Source: a virus
Reading direction: 5' to 3' (one strand)
DNA length: 64,000 nucleotides
Virus record (IMG/VR): IMGVR_UViG_3300044998_001357
Location: 84,784-148,783 of that record
The position numbers and the translations under genes were made by a program. This document shows positions 16,543-26,800 of this stretch, in pieces (the first letter of the stretch is position 1; each line of letters starts with the position of its first letter). The notes beneath the pieces were generated by a model. That model was not told the origin of the DNA. It ran no database searches and was given only the letters and a program-made list of their open reading frames with translations.

Positions 16543-19500
16543 TTAACCCGGACAATCTGCGGCAACGATATACCATTTGTTGTCCGTGGGAATGTAACTG
16601 ACGATGACCTTGGTGGGAGCATTGACCGCCGTCCCAAACCAGTTCCAGACCGTTAGGCTTGTGTAGTTGGTATTGTCGCCATCATAGGCTCCCCCGGCCC
16701 GAACCACCATGAGGCCACTTCCCTGCGGAGGAACGTCGTGGTATATCCGGCCCTTGAGAGTACCATGACAGGTCCAGACCCCCCGCATGTCGTCCCACAA
16801 TGGGTCCAGAGGGCCGGCCTTCCATTTGTCTTGTCGGTAGGTATGGTCGTGGTCAAAGGTCGTGCCGTCGCCACTTCCTGGGATGCATTTACCATCCAGA
16901 CCAAAGCCCCAACCCACCAGTACCACCGGTGCTCGCAGCCCAAAGACGCGTGCAGAGGTAGGGGTGGCCCCACGCCGAAACGCATGAAGACCCCGGTAAC
17001 TCTCCCCCCAGGTGTAGACCTCGATATCGTTGGCCTGCTTCCAGGGGTTTAGCTGGGCCACCCCGGGAATAACCCCATTAATCAGCTGGTTCTGTAATCT
17101 GGGCATTGAGCCCTGATAGCCACCGGCTGAAAACGGTCGAAACAGACCGTCAAGCGACATAATTGCCGTGTTCTTGAAAAGTTCCGTATTGGTGGCGTTG
17201 CAGAGCGAGACGCACTCTTCAAAGGTCGCGGTGAAAGTGTTCTGGCGATAGGCCTGGGTGTCGGAGTCCCAGAATCCGTGAGACAGCAAGCAGTCGTGAG
17301 GGGTCTCGCGTTTTCGTGCCTTGGCCTGTCGCTCCATCCAGACCCGTGCCCCTCGGGCGGCGTTACCCAGAGCGATATTTTGCCGGACCTGCTCTTTAAG
17401 CGCCAGCCGCATCGCCCGACGTAGTTCCATGTTGGCCAGGGAATTCTGACGCATCCGCTCAATAAAGGCCTTGGATAGCACCCCGAAGCGAGGGGTGAAG
17501 GTCTGGAATCGATACGAGGTGGTCACCCCCTGGGTGCCACACTGCACATCAATGGAGGTGATATTGGGTCCACCGGCCTCGAGAAGGTTGCCCAGCGAGG
17601 TAGTGGGCGGACCGACCAACTCCATCGTACCGGTCTCGCTGACCTGCATGTTGGTGATGGCCTGCAGCACCCGGGCCTGGCCGGCCAGATTCATCAGGGC
17701 ATGTCCACCGTAATTCCACGGGGTTAATGAGGGGTCTTGTTCCATTCGTACCTTGCCCGGGGCACCGGAGGCAAACCAGGGACCATAAAATGATGTGTTG
17801 GACTTAAGCGGAATACAGGCGACGGTCGGATGTCGAACCGCCGCCGATACCTTGATGGGAATCGGGGCTTGCTGCAAGCGTTTTTGTGCTTGCTGGGGGT
17901 TCATCTGCAACACAGCGGCGACAATATCGAGATTGCCCACGTTGTCCGGCGATTGCTCGACAACCGGTCCGCTCAGCGAGACCACAACACACGGTTCCGG
18001 GGCGGATACCATCCGTGGGTCAACTTGGACCTCCAGATAAAGCGTATTGTTTTCCAGCACCGCTCCCTGGGGGGAAATCCGGGAGAAGTCAACGCCGGCA
18101 AGATTGGAGTAGGCAACAAAAGCGCGAAACCGACCATCGGGATTGCGAAGCATGTCCTCATTGAGCGGAGAGAGACCCAGAGGTGCGGCGGTTTCATCAA
18201 AATATCCCGCATCGGCAACTTCGTAAGAGGTAGTTACACGACGAGTTTCTGAATCTGTCTGAACAAGGATAAAGGGCAATCCAACCAGATACTTCCGCCC
18301 CATGAACTCATCAGCATACCCGCGTACAAATTCATACATACGCATGCATTTTGCGTGAATATCTCCCTGGACGGCATTGTTAACTGCCAGTAAAACCTCC
18401 TTCCACTCGTCGTTGACAAAGTTGGCTCGTACAGGAGCCTGGTTTGCTCCACCCATGTTCAAAAACGGACTTGAGACCCCAATGATGTCGGCCATAATGG
18501 GCCGGTGTCTGCGCAGGTAAAGTGCCCAGGATTCGTAGTTCACCTGAGCCATACGCATTTCCAGAGTGGTGCAGAGATAACGGACGTTGCCCAAAATGTC
18601 TGCAACCGGCGAGGCGTTCAGATTGACAATTTCGGTATTGATTTGCTGAAGAGGTTTTCCCGCTGCGTCGTTAAACATCTCGACATAGGGCGTGCTGAGA
18701 ATCGGATTGCCGGCCGGGTCATAACCCCAAAAGTTGCGAATAGCAATGCTAGACCACATGGTATGCACTTCGCCACCTACCAGAAACGCACTGGTAAGTT
18801 CATTGCGCATTTCCAAGCCAACGGTCGAGCGAATCAGCGAACTACCCCAGTTGGAATTGGCAAGGGCGCTCAGGGTTCCCAGAGGAGGCTGCCGGAATCG
18901 GCTCACGGCCCTGATTTTGATGGTAAAGCCCACAAGCTCGACAAAAAAGTCACAGCCGCAATCCTTACAAACCTGGTCAATAATCTCCAGCAAGCTCGAT
19001 GAAACGCCACCTCCCACCCGGTAGTACTCGGGAGGAATTGGCATGTCATCTAAATCAAGTCCATATGTTTGGTTGGCAAATACCAGCGGGCCTCCATAGG
19101 CCACCGGCCGGGGAGCGTTGACCATGGCGCGGATGGCAACAGCCACCTGTCGCCAGGTCATGCCGCTATCATTAGCCCCGGAGACTCCATAGCCTACACT
19201 TTCCCAGTAACCATAGGGATTGAGCAGATTGGGTACATTTCCGACCGAGCCGGAATACCCACCGGTGATTACCTGGGTGCCCTCAAGAATTTCTCGTGGG
19301 TCACTGAGCACCACGCTGTAAACCGGGTTTCCCTCAGTACCCCGACCCGTCTCGGCCTTCTGGAGTAGCCCCCGGAAGGTGAAGCCGTAAAACTGAAAAG
19401 AAAGGGGGGTGCCGACCTTGGGCAGCTGAACGAACAACCCCTGAACCGGGTCGTCCACCAGCTGGAGATTAAGTTGGCTGGGTGAGCCAAGCCCCAGCCC

Positions 19501-19557
19501 AAGAGAACTCGAAAACGAGCGCACCAAACCACCAAGGAATGTACCTGGAATAATCAT
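16543..19557 (-). CDS. Large tail-tip/baseplate hub-like structural protein
   Basis: A 1,004-residue protein. The N-terminal 250 residues (IIPGTFLGGLVRSFSSSLGL, QLPKVGTPLSFQFYGFTFRG, LSDPREILEGTQVITGGYSG, LLEIIDQVCKDCGCDFFVEL) look like a hub/tail-associated protein of the kind that follows tape measures: it sets up ring-forming beta domains. The middle has long beta-rich stretches, and residues 720-780 are Arg/Ala helical (MELRRAMRLALKEQVRQNIA). The C-terminal third is Gly/Trp/Tyr-rich, a possible receptor-facing region. Reads away from a 427-bp divergent intergenic region that probably holds its promoter. Confidence 0.6.
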   Translation of the reverse strand: MIIPGTFLGGLVRSFSSSLGLGLGSPSQLNLQLVDDPVQGLFVQLPKVGTPLSFQFYGFTFRGLLQKAETGRGTEGNPVYSVVLSDPREILEGTQVITGGYSGSVGNVPNLLNPYGYWESVGYGVSGANDSGMTWRQVAVAIRAMVNAPRPVAYGGPLVFANQTYGLDLDDMPIPPEYYRVGGGVSSSLLEIIDQVCKDCGCDFFVELVGFTIKIRAVSRFRQPPLGTLSALANSNWGSSLIRSTVGLEMRNELTSAFLVGGEVHTMWSSIAIRNFWGYDPAGNPILSTPYVEMFNDAAGKPLQQINTEIVNLNASPVADILGNVRYLCTTLEMRMAQVNYESWALYLRRHRPIMADIIGVSSPFLNMGGANQAPVRANFVNDEWKEVLLAVNNAVQGDIHAKCMRMYEFVRGYADEFMGRKYLVGLPFILVQTDSETRRVTTSYEVADAGYFDETAAPLGLSPLNEDMLRNPDGRFRAFVAYSNLAGVDFSRISPQGAVLENNTLYLEVQVDPRMVSAPEPCVVVSLSGPVVEQSPDNVGNLDIVAAVLQMNPQQAQKRLQQAPIPIKVSAAVRHPTVACIPLKSNTSFYGPWFASGAPGKVRMEQDPSLTPWNYGGHALMNLAGQARVLQAITNMQVSETGTMELVGPPTTSLGNLLEAGGPNITSIDVQCGTQGVTTSYRFQTFTPRFGVLSKAFIERMRQNSLANMELRRAMRLALKEQVRQNIALGNAARGARVWMERQAKARKRETPHDCLLSHGFWDSDTQAYRQNTFTATFEECVSLCNATNTELFKNTAIMSLDGLFRPFSAGGYQGSMPRLQNQLINGVIPGVAQLNPWKQANDIEVYTWGESYRGLHAFRRGATPTSARVFGLRAPVVLVGWGFGLDGKCIPGSGDGTTFDHDHTYRQDKWKAGPLDPLWDDMRGVWTCHGTLKGRIYHDVPPQGSGLMVVRAGGAYDGDNTNYTSLTVWNWFGTAVNAPTKVIVSYIPTDNKWYIVAADCPG

Positions 19558-19984
19558 ATGCTACTTCCATTCAATTGCTTGAATGATTCTCGTTTCGACG
19601 CCCCAGCGTTAAAGTCTCGATTGTGGGATACACCGCACACACAAACCCATTCTCGATAGTCGACCACAGGCCCAGTCGGAACTTAATCCACCTTTGCAAT
19701 CCTGCAAGGGGCGTAATGAAAAATTTTGCCGACACACCGCGAACTCCTTCATAATTTTATTTTTTAATTGTGTGAGTTATCGTTAGCGCCGTGCTCCAAG
19801 GCGCAACAGCGAAAAATAAAAATTTTGTGGTAGTCAAAGCTTGGACTCTGGAGATAGAATTAAGCAGGCCATGTTAAGGAGGAATACGTAAATACAGAAT
19901 AAGACAAGAGTCAAGAAACTAAGATTCTAGTGGTCGGTAGTAGACTGCGTCGGTGTAGTATCTCCTAGGATAAGGGGGATTCTA
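19558..19984. promoter_or_regulatory. Divergent 427-bp intergenic region
   Basis: No credible ORF on either strand. It is AT-rich in two patches (19720-19770 and 19810-19835), has a small hairpin GCGCC...GGCGC (19786-19804), and a Shine-Dalgarno-like AAGGAGG (near 19877) not followed by a usable start. It separates the minus-strand tip gene from the plus-strand genes beginning at 19985, so it should hold promoters for both. Confidence 0.6.
19726..19755 (+). promoter_or_regulatory. Possible sigma70-type promoter
   Basis: TTGCCG, an 18-base spacer, then CATAAT: a fair sigma70-like pair inside the AT-rich part of the divergent intergenic region, about 230 bases upstream of the 19985 gene. Other AT-rich hexamers nearby could serve, and a phage sigma-like factor is encoded at 58671, so this is tentative. 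Confidence 0.25.
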
Positions 19985-20518
19985 ATGCCAAATAAAGTCT
20001 ATACCGCCAATGAGCAGCGAATCTTTTTCGTAGCACCCACGGTCGCCTCAGGACTGCAAAACACCTCGATATTGGTAGCTGGGCTGCCCCATGGTTCGGG
20101 CTATGTGTCCGACCCCAGGGATTTAGGCCCTTTTCCCCGCACGACGCTGTTCAACTGGCGTGCTCGCATGGCTTGTCAGTCCAATCCCACCCTCAACGGC
20201 AAACTTCAGTTGTTCTGGGCTGGTTTTGATAACCCGGATGATATCTCGCCAACAGGCACCCTGATTGGTATGGATGGCAATCTGGGAAGCGGCAACCACA
20301 TGATTGCGGGTCGCGAACGTAAAAGCAATTTGCAGTTTCTGGGTTCCATCACCGCCGACCGCTCTGAGTCGGGAGTTGCCTTTACCAGTAGCGGCCAATG
20401 CCAACTCCAGAGTCGCTTTGGGTCGCTCGTGGCGTGGAATGAAACCGGTGCGCAGCTGTCGACCCAGGATAACGCCTTTGTCTTCAGTCTCACCTTTGCG
20501 CCGGAAGAAATCCAATAA
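19985..20518 (+). CDS. Virion structural protein, unknown
   Basis: A 177-residue beta-rich protein (TVASGLQNTSILVAGLPHGS, LNGKLQLFWAGFDNPDD, MIAGRERKSNLQFLGSITAD). A GGGGGA ribosome site precedes the ATG. It heads a three-gene plus-strand run with a LamG-domain protein and a 480-residue structural protein, so it is probably a tail-fibre or baseplate component. No signal peptide. Confidence 0.5.
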   Translation: MPNKVYTANEQRIFFVAPTVASGLQNTSILVAGLPHGSGYVSDPRDLGPFPRTTLFNWRARMACQSNPTLNGKLQLFWAGFDNPDDISPTGTLIGMDGNLGSGNHMIAGRERKSNLQFLGSITADRSESGVAFTSSGQCQLQSRFGSLVAWNETGAQLSTQDNAFVFSLTFAPEEIQ

Positions 20519-20572
20519 CTCCTGCAGTTCATACAAACAAGTCATTATTGATTTTTGTTTGGAGAAACGAAG

Positions 20573-21838
20573 ATGACACCCGAGGGATTGGTGGGTTTTT
20601 GGCCCCTCATTCTCGATTGGTCAGATATGGCAATGGGGCACATTACTCAGGAAAATCCCGCCTCGGCACTAATTAGCCAGGGGTCTCGCGGGCAGCGGGC
20701 CGGGTGTCAATTTGAACAGGTCTATCCAGGGCCAAGCTTGACGTGGTTGGAGGTGGCCAGCGACCCTGTCTTTTCCTTTGACTACTCCCAGACCTGGAGC
20801 GTTTCGGGCTGGTTCTGGCGAGATGCCAACGATTCGGTTCCTGCCCCCTATGCCTTGTTTTCCAAGATGGATAGTACCGGGCAGACAGGCTGGGAGGTGC
20901 TCCTGTCTTCCACAGGTGCTTTGACCGCACGACTGGTTAGTGACCTGGCCGCCTCTCAAGGGGTCGAGGCGATATCCCAGACCGCTGCTGCTCAGGATGG
21001 GCAATGGTTTCACTTTGCCGTGTGCTTTGATGGTGTGTTTCGGTTCTGGCTGGATGGTCGCCCACTTGAAAGTATAACCACTTTTAACACTCCAGTGGGA
21101 AATCCGGTCAATACAGACACGCTCAAATTCGCCGGAAGAAAGGCCGGCAACGAAGCCAACTTTAATGGTCTGCTTCGATTGATGCGAATCTACGACCGTG
21201 CCTTAAGTGATGATGAGATTTCACGAATCTACAGAAAAGAATCATTCGTCGGTACGCACAAACGGCTCGCACTCCGCAGGGTGCCGCCCCTTACTCAGCT
21301 GGGTCGCTTGGACCTGATGGTCGCGGTTGATTTGCCGGTCGCGCACCAGGCCGCTGTATCCTTGATGGTGAATGGGCACAACTTTGTGGGAAATGGTTAT
21401 TTTGGCAGTCTGGACCTGACCCTGTATTGCGGTCCGGATGGGAAGAGACCCAACGCCGCCCTGGTCTTGTTTCTTGAGACCACCACCACCGAAAGTATTC
21501 GCCGAGGTATGAATCTGACACTAAGTGGTCAGAACTGGTCGGCCTCCCAGGGTCTGGAACTCTGGCTCAACAATTTGCAAACCGGGCTGACTCAGGGCAT
21601 AACGCTCTGGATTCGGGGCCAGGAAGCCCAAGAGACCGCCTCGCTTGGCTGGTTCCTTGCCCGAAATCCCAGTGAAGCGATGACACTCTACCTCCAGGCA
21701 CCCGGAGAGCAACAATCCCAGGCGGTGCCTTTGTTTGTTGGTGGCGAAACAGGGCAAAATTACTCCCTGGAACTGGTGGTCGCGCAAGTAACGGGAGCTT
21801 CGGCAAAGGGCAGCATTCTTTATACCCACGGATTCTAA
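20573..21838 (+). CDS. LamG-like (concanavalin fold) structural protein
   Basis: A 421-residue protein. Residues 60-220 form a laminin-G/concanavalin-like jelly roll: TWSVSGWFWRDANDS, ALFSKMDSTGQTGWEVLLSS, GQWFHFAVCFDGVFRFWLDG, LRLMRIYDRALSDDEISRIY, the last being the hallmark end of bacterial LamG domains. Residues 250-421 contain four or more short strand repeats (GLELWLNNLQTG, GITLWIRGQ, AMTLYLQAPGE, AVPLFVGGE) suggesting a beta stack. Likely a glycan-binding receptor protein on the tail. Start ATG 20573 with GGAGAAACGA upstream. Confidence 0.75.
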   Translation: MTPEGLVGFWPLILDWSDMAMGHITQENPASALISQGSRGQRAGCQFEQVYPGPSLTWLEVASDPVFSFDYSQTWSVSGWFWRDANDSVPAPYALFSKMDSTGQTGWEVLLSSTGALTARLVSDLAASQGVEAISQTAAAQDGQWFHFAVCFDGVFRFWLDGRPLESITTFNTPVGNPVNTDTLKFAGRKAGNEANFNGLLRLMRIYDRALSDDEISRIYRKESFVGTHKRLALRRVPPLTQLGRLDLMVAVDLPVAHQAAVSLMVNGHNFVGNGYFGSLDLTLYCGPDGKRPNAALVLFLETTTTESIRRGMNLTLSGQNWSASQGLELWLNNLQTGLTQGITLWIRGQEAQETASLGWFLARNPSEAMTLYLQAPGEQQSQAVPLFVGGETGQNYSLELVVAQVTGASAKGSILYTHGF

Positions 21839-21841
21839 GAT

Positions 21842-23284
21842 ATGAGTGTTAGTTACGATGGCAAAAAGCTGATACCGGCTCCGTTTATCTCCATCCAGAG
21901 AGAACACATAACCAGAGAAGATGGGACGCCCCTTTCCTCTCTTTACACTCTGGTGGTCAAGGGGAAGTTGCTGGCCGACCGTGGTTCGCCCAATTCTCAA
22001 GGGGTGTTTCATCAGCTTTCGGGCTATCCCGCCAACGAATCCCTGGTTGGTCCTAACCGGTTTGGGTCCATTCTGGCCAAACAAAAAGCGTTGCAAAACC
22101 TCTTTGCGACCGATGGCAGGCTGTTCGAGGTTCAGGCCTCGGAAAACCACCCGCCCTTGAAATTCCGACCCCGGATTCGCCGGGTTGACATCCCCGAAGG
22201 AGAAGGTCGAGGGGGTAACTGGACCGAGTATTGCGAATATATCATCACCATGGAAGCAGACAGTATTGATGGTCTGCTTGATATCGCAAACTCGTTGCGG
22301 GTTAGCAAAGTTTCGGAAGATTGGTCGATTGAAATCCTGGATGAAAATCGTAACACCTATCGATTGTCCCATTCCGTGTCGGCCACGGGCAGACGACTGC
22401 TCGATGATAGCGGCAATTTACTGGAAAATAAACAGGCTTGGGAGCACGCCCGCGACCATGTTCTCAACACCCCCGCTGTCCAGGGCAAGGGTATCGGCCT
22501 TGGACTCAAGCCTGAGCGCATGGAAGCCCCCGGCGTCCTCAACGCCTCTTCGCTGCAGGCGTTTAACTATTTACGAACCCAATCGATTGGGGAAGCGGCG
22601 GGCACTTTTGCGGTCAATGAGACCTGGGTATGTTTTGACCCCCAGGGTCAACCACCCGCCGTCAGCGAATACAATATCGTCATCCGTAGTTCGACCAACG
22701 ATAATCGGACCACTGTTTCGGTCGATGGGTCCATCACCGGTCTAGAAGTTCGCGACAATACGACGCATGATATTATCTCGACGCGATGGGATAATGCTTA
22801 CGCGAAATGGACTAATCATGTTTCGCCTAATCTTTTTACAACCGCCCAAAGCGCGACAGCGACAATTCTCAACCCGATTCCCTTAAGCAGCCAACAAGGG
22901 CAGAATCGGCTTAGTGGCACCATCACTTACACCTACGAATTTGACAATCGGCCTGTGGCGACCACACCTGGTGCCCTATCCGAAAGCATCACGATTCAGG
23001 ATGTCGGCGCTGCGGATGTGTTTGCCACCCTGCCTGTGCTGGGTCGACCCCTGGGGCCTATTCTGCAGGGAATTGGGACCAAGACCGCAAAGAAGCGAAC
23101 CATCAATATCGAAATTCAGATGCCGCCCGCCACGACCAATTCGGTAAGCAGTCAGCCCAACACCAACACGGTGGTTTTGTTGTATCTCCCGCCGGGAACT
23201 CAGGTCTATCTTGAGCAAGACGATGAAACCTGGACCCCGCTGACCGGCCGTTATACAAGAAACACTGTTTATGTGTGGGTGTAA
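21842..23284 (+). CDS. Virion structural protein (baseplate/tip type)
   Basis: A 480-residue protein. The first 130 residues (LIPAPFISIQREHITREDGT, LYTLVVKGKLLADRGSPNSQ, KFRPRIRRVDIPEGEGRGGN) resemble a domain found in phage tail-tip proteins; the C-terminal half is beta-rich (TITYTYEFDNRPV, KRTINIEIQMPP). It is spaced only 3 bases after the LamG gene, so both are cotranscribed. Exact role unknown. Confidence 0.55.
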   Translation: MSVSYDGKKLIPAPFISIQREHITREDGTPLSSLYTLVVKGKLLADRGSPNSQGVFHQLSGYPANESLVGPNRFGSILAKQKALQNLFATDGRLFEVQASENHPPLKFRPRIRRVDIPEGEGRGGNWTEYCEYIITMEADSIDGLLDIANSLRVSKVSEDWSIEILDENRNTYRLSHSVSATGRRLLDDSGNLLENKQAWEHARDHVLNTPAVQGKGIGLGLKPERMEAPGVLNASSLQAFNYLRTQSIGEAAGTFAVNETWVCFDPQGQPPAVSEYNIVIRSSTNDNRTTVSVDGSITGLEVRDNTTHDIISTRWDNAYAKWTNHVSPNLFTTAQSATATILNPIPLSSQQGQNRLSGTITYTYEFDNRPVATTPGALSESITIQDVGAADVFATLPVLGRPLGPILQGIGTKTAKKRTINIEIQMPPATTNSVSSQPNTNTVVLLYLPPGTQVYLEQDDETWTPLTGRYTRNTVYVWV

Positions 23285-23452
23285 ACATAGCTTTAAATAA
23301 TCCATCTTTTGTTTATTGTGTGATGCCACAAAACAGATTCTAGTGGCCAACCCTCTTGCAAAATCCATGATGGTTATATAGACTCATTTTGTCGCCCCTG
23401 GGCTGGGGAGACTCTAAACGCTTGAGGACAGGTAATTAGGAAGACTAACACA

Positions 23453-23857
23453 ATGCAAACAAAACCTTTTCTTGCCATTCCCCTTTTGTGCCTGTTCGTT
23501 GGCTGCGAGCGACCCGCAACCAAGCCTATTCCACAACCAGCTTCTCCGCCTAGTAAAGTTCCAGAACCGTGGTTACAACCACGGCCGGTTGGTCTGACTG
23601 AGAAAGAGAAGGCAATCAAGGAGTTATTGCTCCGAAAAATAGCTCAAAAACGAGCTCGCGAGCGTGATAACGATGAGCATGAACTTCATCTAATCACCGA
23701 AAGGATGCGCGCCGCAGCCGGAAATCAGCCACGATTTCGCGCATCACGAGTCGGTGAGTACACTGAATACTTCATGATTGGACTTCGAGAAGCATTCAAA
23801 GACGCAACACCTGAAGATGTGATGATAGCCATGCGGAATATGGGTATAACTCCCTAA
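23453..23857 (+). CDS. Small lipoprotein
   Basis: A 134-residue protein with a classic lipoprotein signal peptide: Met-Gln-Thr-Lys, hydrophobic PFLAIPLLCLF, then the lipobox VGC with Cys as the acylation site near residue 20. A proline-rich spacer (KPIPQPASPPSKVPEP) is followed by a charged helical part (TEKEKAIKELLLRKIAQKRA). It is a lone plus-strand gene whose TAA overlaps the tape-measure stop on the other strand. Phage lipoproteins can block superinfection or receptors; that role is inference. About 168 bases of non-coding sequence precede it. Confidence 0.75.
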   Translation: MQTKPFLAIPLLCLFVGCERPATKPIPQPASPPSKVPEPWLQPRPVGLTEKEKAIKELLLRKIAQKRARERDNDEHELHLITERMRAAAGNQPRFRASRVGEYTEYFMIGLREAFKDATPEDVMIAMRNMGITP

Positions 23858-26800
23858 TCCAGATTGACCCCCGAATCAGGCATTTGCTCTCGGAAGATGC
23901 GGTTGAGCGAGGCACGCACTTCCTTGGTAATCATGGCCTGAATTTCCGGGCTAATCCGAGACAGAACCTCTGCGCCGTTGATGTTGACATTCACCTGGTG
24001 AGTTCCCTGCAGGGTAATGTTCTGCGGGATTCGTGAAATCGCGTCCGCCAGGGCGTTCGCGCTCCCCAAAAAGGAGGTGAACCCCTGGGAAAGCCGGCCC
24101 ACGACCTCACCAAACCCACCCGCCGCCCGCACAAACGCATTAAGTGTACGCGACAGCTGGTCGATTGCCTCACGCGGAATGGAGGGGCCAGGGATGGACT
24201 GACCACCAACCGCACCACCCTGATTGAGTCGCTCCAGCGTGGGAGCACCCAGACCGCTGGCGGCTCGGCGGTTGAGGACAAACTCTCCTGGGGTGAGCAG
24301 GGCAGGGACAGTATCGAAAATTCCCGAACCCGGAACAGGACCGCCCGTGGCCATCCGGAGCGGTCGCTTTGCACCCACCATCACCACACCGGGTTGTGTG
24401 ACGCTACGCAGCCAACGCTGATACTCGCGACTCTGGCTCGCGTTTTCTTTCCGAATCATCCCTTCGCGAGAAAGCAGGCTCATGGCGATGTTGCGCTGCC
24501 CGTCTTCGCCGGGACGACCCAGCCCGCCAAACGAGCTTCGCTGGATGAAGTTCTCCATCTGGCTCGCCATGGCCAGCTGACCGACCTGAGCGGCCACAAA
24601 GAAGCGTTTTTGTCTCTCGTTAAACTTTCTGTCTCGAAACAGGTTGTTGCGAATGTAGTTGTTCGCTACCCAACCCTGAAGAACCATTGCCGAGGCCCCA
24701 AACGGGTTGATTGCTGCCTCCATTCGCAACTGCTCTTCGAGCTCAGCCGTGCCACCACGCGCCAGATAGACCGGGGAGGTCGACGAGTTAATCCGGCGCA
24801 GCAGTCCGGCGTTAGCCTGGGCAGAACGCCGATTGACCACGAACTCGCCCGGGGTCAGCCAGGCCGGAACCGTGTCCGTTCCCAGGGGGGAGCCAGGATG
24901 GCCGGCGACGTTGCCGCCGGTGGCCAAGCGAGCGGGAGCACCCTGAGGTGGGACATTCCCACCGGGAATTTGTTGCCGCAGACGAGCAATGGTGTCGGCC
25001 AGGGCCTTGAGTTCGGAGTTAACCTTGTTGATTTCCGTACCCAGATTTTCCAGCCGGTTATCCGTGGTATTGAAGGCGTTGAGGGCTTCCAGGAACTCCT
25101 GAGCGGCCCGTGGCCCTCCCTGCTGAAGCCGCTTTTCCAGTCCGGCGGTATCAAGACCACGGATGCCTCTGAGGCTTGCTATCGCTGTTTCAATCTCTTG
25201 ATTCACACGAGCAAACTCACCGCCTGCTTTGGCGTCTCCCAACTCTAGTTTGATTGCCTTACGAATATCATCTCGGAGTACTCGATTATAACCGTCGGGT
25301 GTATGTACCTCCTCAGGAGTGATTGGTTTGGTTCGCACTTTTGCGAATCTTTCATAGGCGATTCGTTGAGCCGATTTCTGATCAACCCCCTGATTTTGGA
25401 GCCACCGAAACAGAGATTCTTGTTGTTGCGGCAAATTCCCATTAATTTGAACATTGTCAACATCGGCAAGCGCTCGTTCTCGTGCTGTGTTGATTTGCGA
25501 GCGTTGCGTTAGCCCACGAATCAGCGACTCGGCGCTTCCCCGCTGGTTCTGAAGGGCGACATATTGGTCGGTCGTGGTGACGCCAATACCGGCAAGCATA
25601 TCACGTTGATTGGCAAGTCGTCCCAGGCGACCACTTTGCGCACTGAGAATGCCCTGACGATTTTCCGCTTCGACCAGGCGTTCTTTCAGCAGAATCGCCT
25701 CCAGACGAGCGAAAAACTGCTCCTGTTGGGTGCCTAGATTACGGAAGAACTCGGCCGAGTTCTGTTGCTGGAATTGAATCAGCTGTATAGTGGCATCCTC
25801 GGCAGCCTTGAATCGCTGACCAATAACATCCTGGAGTTGCCGCTCTTCTTGTTGTTGACCATCATTCAGCCGGAAGGCACCGCCAAACGAATTGGAAAGT
25901 AGATTCTTAAGCAGGTCGTCGGCCCGGGGCGAGCCGGCAAAACCAGTCAACGTCACACCACCGGCCGACCGGAGCGTCTCGATGATGGAACGACGGTCGT
26001 CAGCGGAGAAGTTATCGAGATTCCCCTGGCGGGCCGCCTCATTGGCCAGAAGTAAGCCCCGGTTCATCCGCACCATCTCTTCAGGCCCGGCGGTGGCAAA
26101 CCGTTCGGCAAGCCCCAGTCGGCCCTCCTTTTCCTGCTGAAGTCGGGACAGCTTCTCTTGAGCAACCGAAGTCTGATTGGTGACATCAGTCAGATTGCGC
26201 AAAGCGGTCTGCAGGTCGGCGGCACGCGATTTGAGACGGAGCACTTCTTCGGCCGCTTGAGCAAAAGCGGGGCCTCGACCACCGGTTTTGATAAACTCCT
26301 GTTGCTGGTTTCTTTCAGCATTTAGAAGTTGCGCACGGGTCTCACCCAAGCGACGACCCAAAAGGATAGGGTCAAAAGCCGCAGGCCCTGCCACACCCGC
26401 CAGTCTCGACTGCCGAGAGCGCTGACCAAACTCCAGCTGCTCTAGGCCGGCAAAATCCAGCGCCTGATTCCCACGTCCTGCGCGACTTGCCATGACTTCC
26501 AGATTCTGACGGAAGCGACTGGTTTGTACGGAGGCTAGTTGGTCAAAGGACTCGCCAATCTGACGCAGACGACTAGTCAGTTGAGTAAGCTGCTCGGTCA
26601 GTTGATTCGCGTTGTCCTCCAGTTGACGTGCAACCTTACCGCCGATGTTTTTCAGGGGCTCGGCAAGATTCTGTAGTAGGCTACCACTCAGCGCGGTGGT
26701 ATCCACCTGAACCTGATTGATGAGGTTGGTCAGGCCCCCTCGGTCACTACTAAGTTCCTCGTTGAGCCGTCGACGTACCGAAGCCCGGGCGACACGAGCC

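Noticed and set aside
24394-25248. 284-codon plus-strand ORF inside the tape measure
   Set aside because: Antisense to a well-supported tape measure with repeated motifs; composition is not protein-like.
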